Positions 43,567-51,041 of a DNA stretch of 64,000 bases are shown here, one piece after another (positions within the stretch are counted from its first letter, which is position 1; each line of letters opens with the position of its first letter). Source of the DNA: Eubacteriaceae bacterium UBA6119 (lineage in GTDB: Bacteria > Bacillota > Clostridia > Eubacteriales > UBA1433); assembly GCA_002423395.1 (NCBI GenBank), contig DIVZ01000004.1, forward strand, positions 62,001 through 126,000, written 5' to 3'. The notes beneath the pieces are model-generated. The model searched no databases. It was not told the origin of the DNA and worked only from the letters and a program-made list of their open reading frames with translations. The translations under genes and the position numbers were made by a program.

Positions 43567-45528
43567 ATGCAACAATTTCCATATTTGTTTTCGGAATTAA
43601 AAATTGGAAAAAGAATATTAAAAAATCGTATTATAGTCTCTCCCACAGGTGAGACAATGCCTAACTTTGACGGCTCTGCAAGCTCTCAGGTTATGGCATA
43701 TTATGCAGAAAAAGCTAAAGGCGGAGCCGGGGCAATAACATGGGGAATACTTGCCGTAGAATTCCCGAGAGGCAAAACAGGAGATGTAAAAAACAGAGCT
43801 GACACACCTAAAATTGTAAAAGATATGAACAGAATGGCTGAAGGCATCCAAAGGTACGGCGCATTATTTATCCCTCAGCTTTTTCATGCAGGCGCTATGA
43901 CTAATTCGGAAGCTACCGAAGGATTCGAACCGGTATGCCCGAGCAATAAAGAAGTTGAAAGCTTATACATAAGCAGATACAGAAAACAAGGTCCGATGCA
44001 TGAACTTACAACACAAGAAACAAAAGAAATGGTTCAAAAGTTTATAAAAGCTGCCACTTACTGCCAGATGGCAGGAGCAGACGGAGTTAACCTTCACGCT
44101 GCGCATGCGTACTTGATTAATCAATTCCTATCGCCTGATACAAACTCAAGAACCGATGAGTACGGCGGCAGTCTTGAAAACAGAATGCGTTTTGCATTAG
44201 AGATTGTAGAAGGTATTCGCAAGGCAGTAGGCCCCGATTTCATAATCGGCGCGAGAATACCCGGAAGAGAATGGGTCAGCCACAGCATGACTGAAGAAGA
44301 ATGCATTGAGTTTGCGCGCCGTATGGAAAAAGCGGGATGCGACTATCTTGACGTAAGCGCGGGAATGAATATGTCGCAGGCAAAAATAATTGAAACAGGC
44401 GCATACCCTCAAGCTTCTAAACTTGAATATGCTTTAAAAATAAAACAAGCGGTTTCTATTCCGGTTGGCACAAACGGAATGCTGCGCGACCCGGAATTCT
44501 GCGATAATTTAATAAAAGAAGGCAAAGTTGACTTTGTAATGATGGCAAGAGCCGTTATCTGCGATCCTTACTGGCCGCAGAAAGCTTTTGAGGGAAGAGT
44601 CGATGAAATCAGACCTTGCATTTCATGCAATGACGGCTGTATGGGTCGTGTAAGACGCCGCCAGCATGTCAGCTGTGTACTCAATCCTACAGCAGGCCGC
44701 GAAGAATCGCTCGGAAGACTTCAGAAAACAGATACTCCTAAAAAGGTAGTTGTAGCAGGAGGCGGTATAGCAGGCATGCAGGCCGCCATAGTAGCAGCAC
44801 GAATCGGACATAAAGTAACGCTGCTCGAAAAAACAGACGTACTCGGCGGTCAGCTTAACCTTGCAAGCGTTCCGCCTCATAAAGATCAGATAAATAAAGC
44901 TAAAAACTGGTTTGCTGATGAATGTGTTCGCCAGGGTGTAGATGTTAAGTTAAACACGCCTGTTGATTTACAGACAATCAAATCGCTTGACCCTCAAGGC
45001 GTAATTGTCGCAACAGGCGCTTTGCCTATTACAAAACTCCCCATTGAAGGACTTGAAAATTCGGTTCAGTCTTGGGATATTTTAAAAGGTCTTGTACCTG
45101 TTCTCCAAAAGAAAAAAGTAGCGATTATAGGCGGCGGAATAGTTGCGTGCGAAGTTGCTCAGATGATGCTGGAAAAAGGCAATCAGGTTACAATTATTGA
45201 AATGCTTCCCGCTCTTGCGGGCGCTCTTGAAGACATTCACCTTACAGATATGCTCATTGAGTTCAAAGAACATAACGTAGATATAAACGTTCTCTCTGTA
45301 GCTAAGAAAATTACAAAAGACTCTGTAACTTTTGTAAAAGACGGTAAAGAAATTACAGTTAATGCCGACATGATAGTGCTGTCGGCAGGTCAAAGACCTG
45401 AGGGCACAGATTTAGTCAAACAGTTAAAAGAAGAAGGATACAAAGTCACGGTTATCGGCGATGTTAAAAAGCCTGCTAAAATATACAATGCCACACTTGA
45501 CGGTTTCTATGCGGGGCTTGATATCTAA
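43567..45528 (+). CDS. Old Yellow Enzyme / 2-enoate-reductase-type flavin Fe-S oxidoreductase
   Basis: Three-part enzyme of the 2-enoate reductase / 2,4-dienoyl-CoA reductase / BaiCD class, typical of anaerobes; reduces an activated C=C bond. FMN TIM barrel at 1-345 (NRIIVSPTGETMPN, HAAHAYLINQFLSPDTNSRTDEYGG). A 4Fe-4S site uses Cys351, 354, 358 and 370 (CISCNDGC then C). An FAD/NAD(P) module follows with VVVAGGGIAGMQAA near 393 and VAIIGGGIVACEVA near 520. Full-length at 653 residues. Monocistronic with a strong terminator. Substrate unknown. Confidence 0.92.
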   Translation: MQQFPYLFSELKIGKRILKNRIIVSPTGETMPNFDGSASSQVMAYYAEKAKGGAGAITWGILAVEFPRGKTGDVKNRADTPKIVKDMNRMAEGIQRYGALFIPQLFHAGAMTNSEATEGFEPVCPSNKEVESLYISRYRKQGPMHELTTQETKEMVQKFIKAATYCQMAGADGVNLHAAHAYLINQFLSPDTNSRTDEYGGSLENRMRFALEIVEGIRKAVGPDFIIGARIPGREWVSHSMTEEECIEFARRMEKAGCDYLDVSAGMNMSQAKIIETGAYPQASKLEYALKIKQAVSIPVGTNGMLRDPEFCDNLIKEGKVDFVMMARAVICDPYWPQKAFEGRVDEIRPCISCNDGCMGRVRRRQHVSCVLNPTAGREESLGRLQKTDTPKKVVVAGGGIAGMQAAIVAARIGHKVTLLEKTDVLGGQLNLASVPPHKDQINKAKNWFADECVRQGVDVKLNTPVDLQTIKSLDPQGVIVATGALPITKLPIEGLENSVQSWDILKGLVPVLQKKKVAIIGGGIVACEVAQMMLEKGNQVTIIEMLPALAGALEDIHLTDMLIEFKEHNVDINVLSVAKKITKDSVTFVKDGKEITVNADMIVLSAGQRPEGTDLVKQLKEEGYKVTVIGDVKKPAKIYNATLDGFYAGLDI

Positions 45529-45556
45529 TTAATAGAAACCATATATAATAAAAAGC

Positions 45557-45594
45557 TAAGGAGACGTTATTTAACTGTCTCCTTTTTTATTTAA
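45557..45594 (+). terminator. Terminator after the enoate-reductase-like gene
   Basis: AAGGAGAC, loop, GTCTCCTT then TTTTATTT, about 30 bp past the stop. Confidence 0.85.
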
Positions 45595-45602
45595 ATATAA
45601 TT

Positions 45603-46058
45603 TTATTTTATAGGTGCGCAAATTTCACAATAATTGTTTTTAAGCATTTTATCTGCGTATCTTTCTATAACAGGTCTTGTCATATCAAGCTTAATGTCCT
45701 GCTTTAGCAGCTCAGGAAAAATTTCTTCCCATGCTTTTTTAATATCTTCTGCTGTGTGCAATATTTTAACAACAGCATATTTGCCCCCATCAATAATTCC
45801 TCGGCATATATTGCTGTCAACTGTTATAAAATCTTTTTTTATAACAATGCAGCTGTCATATCGGCATTCGCAAGGCTTTGTAGTTGAAGGATCGTCCCAA
45901 GCGATTCCTAGAATTATGGCATCTTCACACAACAAATTATTCGCATTTGCCCAGCTTTTTAATTCTTCCATCACCTCTGCATTGCCATAGCCGTATGGTC
46001 CCTTTTTTCTGATGTACGCAATGTCATATGAAGGAATTTTTTCAGCAGTAATAATCAT
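45603..46058 (-). CDS. GyrI-like small-molecule-binding domain protein
   Basis: 151 residues with the AraC effector-binding/GyrI fold: the opening ITAEKIPSYDIAYIRKKGPYG is the family signature and GIAWDDPSTTKPCECRYDSCIVI is the central block. Such stand-alone domains bind drugs or act as gyrase inhibitors or cofactors. A Cys-rich end (NNYCEICAPIK) and internal CECRYDSC are notable. GGAGGAACAATAT precedes the ATG. Monocistronic. Function is by fold only. Confidence 0.82.
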   Translation of the reverse strand: MIITAEKIPSYDIAYIRKKGPYGYGNAEVMEELKSWANANNLLCEDAIILGIAWDDPSTTKPCECRYDSCIVIKKDFITVDSNICRGIIDGGKYAVVKILHTAEDIKKAWEEIFPELLKQDIKLDMTRPVIERYADKMLKNNYCEICAPIK

Positions 46059-46230
46059 ATATTGTTCCTCCTGATATTAATAATATCTATATGACATTAG
46101 AGTAATATGATTTAAAATATAAATCAAAATAATTTTTAAAATATTTCTATATTTACTGATTCTATAGGAACAATCAGACAACGAAGTTTGATGCATTTAT
46201 TTTAAAAATTATCCCATAAATTCTTTACTG

Positions 46231-46278
46231 TTAAAAACATAATATTGCAGATGATATTAAACAATAAATTAAAGGAGA
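46231..46278. repeat. Direct repeat copy A flanking the TetR cassette
   Basis: About 48 bp nearly identical to 47476-47524: both read TTAAAAACATAATATTG, then a few differences, ATATTAAACAATA, then TAAGGAGA or AAAGGAGA. Copy B is the promoter and ribosome site of the YitT gene; copy A fronts no gene on the plus strand. The pair flanks the tetR gene and its downstream Cys-rich gene. Confidence 0.75.
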
Positions 46279-46306
46279 CTATTCATTCATAAAGTCTCCC
46301 TTTAAC
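46272..46306. terminator. Hairpin terminator after the Cys-rich gene
   Basis: AAAGGAGACT, loop, AAGTCTCCCTTT inverted repeat, just downstream of the minus-strand stop at 46323. It partly overlaps repeat copy A, and the arm includes its AAAGGAGA end. Confidence 0.65.
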
Positions 46307-46322
46307 TATATAAAAATTATAT

Positions 46323-46769
46323 TTATGCTTTTATTTTAACTTTACAGCATTCTCCGTCCATTAACGTACTTATTATCTCAATATCGCTGCTTTTAATTTC
46401 TCCATTAGTTGCCGCAATAATCATGGCACTCATTGGATCCAAACACCAGCCTCGGCACGGATTCGCTCCTCCCATTTTCTTAGACAATGCGCATAGTTTA
46501 CACATTTTAGCTGTGGCGCAATAACCATCAGTAAGCTTTTCTACATTCCAGTCAGCGCATCCGAATGAGTCTGATAATTTAATAAATACATCTTCTACTG
46601 TTTCTACGCCTAGTTGCTGGTTAATATACGGAGCTGTCTGCGGTTGTCTTTCTTTCTTTTTTTCAACCACATAATCAAGGACTTTTAATTTTTCATAAGT
46701 ATTTACCGTTTCGGCAATTGCCGCTGCATAAGTATTTTGCATTAAAGCAAGTTTTTTCTCAGTTTCCAT
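46323..46769 (-). CDS. Cysteine-rich protein, ATC-hydrolase-like
   Basis: 148 residues. The C-terminal half has a dense cysteine pattern (YCATAKMCKLCALSKKMGGANPCRGWC, later DGECCKV), and the fold pattern with MEGD/ECC-like ending recalls the L-2-amino-thiazoline-4-carboxylate hydrolase-like family. That family name is used broadly and does not prove the activity; an Fe-S or metal-binding role is equally possible. It lies 53 bp downstream of the tetR stop with its own ribosome site and its own copy of the TetR operator-like sequence, so it is the likely target gene. Confidence 0.55.
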   Translation of the reverse strand: METEKKLALMQNTYAAAIAETVNTYEKLKVLDYVVEKKKERQPQTAPYINQQLGVETVEDVFIKLSDSFGCADWNVEKLTDGYCATAKMCKLCALSKKMGGANPCRGWCLDPMSAMIIAATNGEIKSSDIEIISTLMDGECCKVKIKA

Positions 46770-46793
46770 TTTTATATTCTCCTTTATATTATA

Positions 46794-46806
46794 TAACGTT
46801 CGTTAA
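46794..46806. promoter_or_regulatory. Probable TetR operator, copy 1
   Basis: TAACGTTCGTTAA, an inverted repeat (TAAC/GTTA around GTTC), about 25 bp before the start of the Cys-rich gene. The identical 13-mer is upstream of the tetR gene at 47389. Confidence 0.7.
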
Positions 46807-46822
46807 ATATAGTTTAAAAAAA

Positions 46823-47377
46823 TTACTCAAGAATAATTGAAAGTTCTTCCCGAATTTCTTTTTCTGAAATATATCTTCCTTTTACTACTATTCGTTCAAT
46901 TAAATTTTCCATCAGATGCACAAGCGTCCTTACAACAACAATGGCGTCTTTTTTTGTTTTTAAATGAGGCATTATTAACTCATAATGTCTTGGCAGAATA
47001 TTTTTTTCCCAATTATCCATAATCTCAATAAGCTCATCGTCTCCGTCGAAAGATAAGTAAACTTTAACTCCCAGCCTGTAAACTTTTTTGTCATAATCAC
47101 TTAAATGGTTAATCTGATAAACAAATTCTGTATAAAAGTCCAATAAATTTACTATCTTCAGCTTATTTGCTTGTCTTTCTATAATATCAAAATAATCTTT
47201 TTTGATAATTTCATAAAACAATTCTTTTTTGCTTTTATAATAATAATATACCATTGGCAAAGAGCACTGAGCCTGACTTGCAATATTTCGAATAGTTGCG
47301 CCGTGATAACCATCCTTATTAAAATGTTCCACCGCTATTGTTTTAATCTTTAATTTTAATTCTTCTGCCATAATCAT
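46823..47377 (-). CDS. TetR-family transcriptional regulator
   Basis: 184 residues. The N-terminal helix-turn-helix is clear (AVEHFNKDGYHGATIRNIASQAQCSLPMVYYYYKSKKELF, about 13-53), followed by an unrecognised ligand-binding domain. It is flanked by two identical operator-like 13-mers: one about 12 bp before its start (autoregulation) and one before the downstream Cys-rich gene. No efflux pump is adjacent, so the regulated function is likely that Cys-rich protein. Two start codons are close together (MIM); neither has a strong ribosome site. Confidence 0.88.
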   Translation of the reverse strand: MIMAEELKLKIKTIAVEHFNKDGYHGATIRNIASQAQCSLPMVYYYYKSKKELFYEIIKKDYFDIIERQANKLKIVNLLDFYTEFVYQINHLSDYDKKVYRLGVKVYLSFDGDDELIEIMDNWEKNILPRHYELIMPHLKTKKDAIVVVRTLVHLMENLIERIVVKGRYISEKEIREELSIILE

Positions 47378-47388
47378 ATAACTTTCTT

Positions 47389-47401
47389 TAACGTTCGTTA
47401 A
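47389..47401. promoter_or_regulatory. Probable TetR operator, copy 2
   Basis: TAACGTTCGTTAA with wider symmetry TTAAC-GTTC-GTTAA, about 12 bp before the tetR start codon. Matches copy 1 exactly over 13 bp. Confidence 0.7.
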
Positions 47402-47467
47402 GTATATTATATATAATACAATTTATTTTGCAATATATTTTTTTATAATTTTTATATCTTTATGCGC

Positions 47468-47530
47468 CTTGACTATTAAAAACATAATATTGTAGAATAA
47501 TATTAAACAATATATCTAAGGAGATGATTA
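47468..47530 (+). promoter_or_regulatory. Promoter and ribosome site of the YitT gene (repeat copy B)
   Basis: TTGACT at 47468-47473, 18 bases, then TAGAAT gives a plausible sigma-A promoter, followed by AAGGAG before the ATG at 47530. The segment 47476-47524 is the second copy of the direct repeat at 46231-46278, where the -35/-10 equivalents are degraded (TTTACT, CAGATG). Confidence 0.65.
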
Positions 47531-48393
47531 TGAAAAAGATTAAAAAAATACCCTTTAAAAGAATACTGCTTACTGCTTTGTTTTTATTTATTGGCTCCAT
47601 CCTTACTGCGGTGGGTCTTGAAATATTTCTCGTTCCTAATAATATAATAGACGGAGGTATTATAGGCGTTTCAATTATTCTAAGCTACCTTTTAAATATT
47701 CAGCTTAGCGTATTCATAGTAGTTTTAAATCTGCCTTTTCTAATTTTCGGGTATAAACATATAGGTAAAACATTTGTGGTATGTTCATTGTTTGCAATAG
47801 TATCGCTTGCTTTTTGGGTTTCAATATTTCATCCAATTCCCGTCCTTACTGACGATACGCTTCTTGCGTCTGTATTCGGCGGCATTATACTGGGTTTGGG
47901 AGTAGGCATTATCATACGATTTAGCGGCTCTCTTGACGGCACGGAAATGGTTGCTATTGTTATTTCCAAAAAAACTTCATTCTCGGTCGGGCAGATAGTA
48001 ATGTTTTTTAACGTTTTTATATTAAGCAGCGCAGGGCTTGTATTCGGCTGGGACAGAGCAATGTATTCGCTTATCGCTTATTTTATAGCGTTTAAAGTAA
48101 TTGATATAACTGTAGAAGGGATAAACGAAGAAAAAGCAGCAGTAATTATTTCGGATAATTATGAAGAAATATCCGACGCAATTCTTTCAAGGCTCGGCAG
48201 AGGCGTTACGCTTATTGAAGGCAGAGGCGGTTTTTCAAAAAGAGAAAAAACCATTATTTATTCTGTAACTACCCGTCTTGAAATAGCGAAATTAAAATCT
48301 ATAGTATATGAAAAAGATCCTAAAGCATTTTTAGTTATGAGCGATGTATTTGATATTATGGGCGGCAAGCATAAAAAACGTTCAATACATTAA
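47530..48393 (+). CDS. YitT-family membrane protein
   Basis: 287 residues: a YitT/DUF161 membrane part with about five to six segments (FLFIGSILTAVGLEIFLVPNNIIDGGIIGVSIIL is the typical start) and a C-terminal DUF2179 cytosolic domain (SDAILSRLGRGVTLIEGRGGFSKREKTIIYSVTTRLEIAKLKSIVYEKDPKAF). Function of the family is not settled. The ATG at 47530 is chosen because AAGGAG ends 6 bases before it; the in-frame ATG at 47524 is directly against this site. Confidence 0.92.
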   Translation: MKKIKKIPFKRILLTALFLFIGSILTAVGLEIFLVPNNIIDGGIIGVSIILSYLLNIQLSVFIVVLNLPFLIFGYKHIGKTFVVCSLFAIVSLAFWVSIFHPIPVLTDDTLLASVFGGIILGLGVGIIIRFSGSLDGTEMVAIVISKKTSFSVGQIVMFFNVFILSSAGLVFGWDRAMYSLIAYFIAFKVIDITVEGINEEKAAVIISDNYEEISDAILSRLGRGVTLIEGRGGFSKREKTIIYSVTTRLEIAKLKSIVYEKDPKAFLVMSDVFDIMGGKHKKRSIH

Positions 48394-48452
48394 TTTAATA
48401 AACTTAATAAAATATCATAAAGCGCATTATAATTTTAAGCCATACTCAATAT

Positions 48453-49496
48453 TTAATTATTCATATACAGCGTTTGTGTTGGCAGAGCAAAATCAATTCC
48501 TCTTTTTTCAAACTCTTCTTTGATCCGGAGATTTATCTCTTGTTTAATATTCATATATTCATTAAAATCAGCGCTTAAAACATAATATACTATTTCATAA
48601 TTCAGGCTGTAATCCGCAAACTCAGAAAAATGCACTCTGTTAAAAGCAGTATTGTCGGTATTGTTGATAATATTTTTTATAATTACGGGTATCTCTCTTA
48701 ATTCTTCTGCATCCGTATTATAAGTTACCCCTATTTTAAACAATACTCTTCTGCTTTTAAGTCTTTTATAATTTTGAATGCATGTGCCGAGCAATTGCTT
48801 ATTTGAAAAAATAAGCTGTTCTCCGTTTATGCTTCTAATCCTGGTCGTCTTTATTCCTATGTGCTCAACATCGCCCATATAATTTCCAGTAACAATAAAA
48901 TCGCCAATCTCAAAAGGCTTATCAAACAAAATTGAGAAAAACCCGAAAACATCTTCAAGCATAGCCTGCGCGGCAAATGCCACGGCAATGCCTCCTATTC
49001 CAAATCCGGCAATAACAGCGGTTAATTTAACGCCTGCATTGTCTAAAAATAAAAATAACGCGGCTGTCCATACAATGAATTTAATAATTTTATCAATCCA
49101 TTTTAAACCCTCGATAGCAGATACGTTATTTTTCTTTTCACAATATTTATTTAATATAAAAACAGATATTGCCGATAAAAATACTGCCGCGAAAAATATT
49201 ATAGCAGCCATTATTGATAAATCCAAAATTTTATTTAAAGTCCCGTTTAAAGTTAAAACACTCAGTGAATAATACAATAATATTAGTAATAATATCGGCG
49301 TCAGATATTTTTTCACGGCTCTAATCAGCATATTGTCAACAATGTTTTTTGTTTTTTCCGCTTTTGCAATAAAATGTTTGAATAATATTCTTTTTATTAT
49401 AGATATAATTATAATACCGCATATCAATACTAACGCAAATATAAGATAATCAGATATTGTATTATTAAAATATACTCTTCTTAAAAATTCCTGCAT
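48453..49496 (-). CDS. Small-conductance mechanosensitive channel (MscS family)
   Basis: 347 residues. Several hydrophobic segments at the N-terminus, the pore-lining helix region IAGFGIGGIAVAFAAQAMLEDVFGFFSILFDKPFEIGDFIV (about 163-203), then the beta-domain (GDVEHIGIKTTRIRSINGEQLIFSNKQL) and the alpha/beta end. Relieves osmotic downshock. Single gene. Confidence 0.93.
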   Translation of the reverse strand: MQEFLRRVYFNNTISDYLIFALVLICGIIIISIIKRILFKHFIAKAEKTKNIVDNMLIRAVKKYLTPILLLILLYYSLSVLTLNGTLNKILDLSIMAAIIFFAAVFLSAISVFILNKYCEKKNNVSAIEGLKWIDKIIKFIVWTAALFLFLDNAGVKLTAVIAGFGIGGIAVAFAAQAMLEDVFGFFSILFDKPFEIGDFIVTGNYMGDVEHIGIKTTRIRSINGEQLIFSNKQLLGTCIQNYKRLKSRRVLFKIGVTYNTDAEELREIPVIIKNIINNTDNTAFNRVHFSEFADYSLNYEIVYYVLSADFNEYMNIKQEINLRIKEEFEKRGIDFALPTQTLYMNN

Positions 49497-49613
49497 TTAT
49501 CTCTCCTGTATGCAGCATATTTATTGCTGTAAAATAAGAAATTTAATTTATACTTAATGAAATATATTATAAACAATAAAGCAGGAAAATATTTGCAGTC
49601 ATTTTTAATAATA

Positions 49614-49841
49614 TTATTTTATAAACTCTAATAATTTTTCTTCGTCAAACCCCCATATTACTTCGTTGCCTATAATAAATACGGGCACTCCTTTAACATT
49701 CAGTTTTGAATGTTCTTCTTTTGCTGTTTTGTCTTTATTTATATCTTTTTCTACATATCGTATTTTGTTCTCATCTAAAAATTTCTTGGCCTTTTTGCAG
49801 TATTTGCATTTAGCAGTTGTGTATATAATAATCTGCTTCAT
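49614..49841 (-). CDS. Glutaredoxin-like protein
   Basis: 75 residues, NrdH/glutaredoxin size. The redox motif is TTAKCKYCKKAKKFLDEN: C-K-Y-C near residue 12. The cis-proline block is VKGVPVFIIGNEVIWGFDEEKLLEFI. Reduces disulfides using thioredoxin reductase or glutathione-like donors. GGGAGATTAATTTA precedes the ATG. Stand-alone; no ribonucleotide reductase is close. Confidence 0.93.
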   Translation of the reverse strand: MKQIIIYTTAKCKYCKKAKKFLDENKIRYVEKDINKDKTAKEEHSKLNVKGVPVFIIGNEVIWGFDEEKLLEFIK

Positions 49842-49874
49842 TAAATTAATCTCCCTGTTGATAATCTATATTAT

Positions 49875-49918
49875 TTTATTGCGCAATAAAAAAAGAGTGC
49901 ATAAGCACTCCTAAAAAC
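49875..49918 (-). terminator. Terminator, twin of the one at 50990
   Basis: GCGCAATAAAAAAAGAGTGC, then ATAAGCACTC. Hairpin GAGTGC/GCACTC followed by a T run on the minus strand. Nearly identical over about 40 bp to 50990-51030. Confidence 0.8.
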
Positions 49919-49927
49919 TAAATATTA

Positions 49928-50881
49928 TTATATATCTTGCGGTTCGTCTTTAATGTTGGGGTTTTCTTCAGTAACTCTTTTTGATACTTTTTTTAGTATC
50001 TGATACGCACCTAATGCCGCGAACACTAATCCGTACAAAACATTCTGAATAAAATCGGCAACGTAACTTTTGTCTGATATAAATAAACTATATATAATAT
50101 ATGGTATATCTTTTATGGCGAATTCAGTTATTTCGCCATTAATAATATATCTTCCCAGTGTTACGCAATCCCCTAAAATTTGCGCGAATATAACAGCTAT
50201 TATAATTGCCGCCGATAAAATTGCGATTGTAGCTTTTTTTGATTTTCCGCCAAATAAATAATACCCTTTTTGAGCCAAAAATCCTATCAGCAATCCCAGC
50301 CAGCCAACAAACCACCCGAAGGAATATACAATTGCCCAAGGAATCGCGCCTATTACCCCTCCCAATAACGAGCCCAAAAAACCTTTCAGCAGATTTGATT
50401 TTTCATTATTATTTTTTATTTGCTCTTTTATTCCTTCAGCGATTTTTTCTGCGCAGTATTCATGTAATAATACAGCCTTATTATTAATAAATTTACATAC
50501 AGATTTATTTAAAGTTTGCTTGCACTCTGTACAATAACTCTTGCCTAAAGCACCTGCTTGTTTCAAGAAAGGATAAAACCATTCAACAAATTCTTTTATA
50601 CATTTCATAGTTCCCGGATTATCAAAAAATTTGATATAAACTGATTTATCAGTTATCTGATATTCAGTTATACGGTATTTCTTTTTAGTTTCCGTTTCAC
50701 TAAGCGATTTTTCTATAATATCTTTTGTTTCATCATAAATACAAGCGCTTATGTAAATATCTTTATACCCAATCCCTTCCGATAAAGTAGTCATGTAATC
50801 TTGAATTATTCCATATGCGACATTGTTTTTGATTGATAATGATAATTCTTCAGCTAATTTTCTATATCCTGTTCCTATCAT
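49928..50881 (-). CDS. Membrane protein with cysteine pairs, unknown function
   Basis: About 317 residues. The first 110 are soluble; a small zinc-site-like cluster follows (SYCTECKQTL near 115, further Cys near 126 and 139). The second half has four to five hydrophobic segments (GFLGSLLGGVIGAIPWAIVYSFGWFVGWLGLLIGFLA and others) with glycine-rich turns, and a polar end. AAGGGAATAAAT suits the ATG at 50881; one five codons earlier is possible. Family not recognised; the pattern is that of a conserved clostridial hypothetical. Confidence 0.65.
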   Translation of the reverse strand: MIGTGYRKLAEELSLSIKNNVAYGIIQDYMTTLSEGIGYKDIYISACIYDETKDIIEKSLSETETKKKYRITEYQITDKSVYIKFFDNPGTMKCIKEFVEWFYPFLKQAGALGKSYCTECKQTLNKSVCKFINNKAVLLHEYCAEKIAEGIKEQIKNNNEKSNLLKGFLGSLLGGVIGAIPWAIVYSFGWFVGWLGLLIGFLAQKGYYLFGGKSKKATIAILSAAIIIAVIFAQILGDCVTLGRYIINGEITEFAIKDIPYIIYSLFISDKSYVADFIQNVLYGLVFAALGAYQILKKVSKRVTEENPNIKDEPQDI

Positions 50882-50989
50882 ATTTATTCCCTTCATTTCG
50901 TCTTATTTATATGTAATATAATGAATTCTATTATATAATTTATGTTTTAATAAATCAATAATAATTATATCATATAAGGAATATATTTT

Positions 50990-51030
50990 ATTTTATTGCG
51001 CAATAAAAAAGAGTGCATAAGCACTCTTAA
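50990..51030 (-). terminator. Terminator of the DUF4153 gene
   Basis: GAGTGCATAAGCACTC hairpin with T run on the minus strand, preceded by TTTTATTGCGCAATAAAAA as at 49875. Confidence 0.8.
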
Positions 51031-51041
51031 TTATATAAGTA

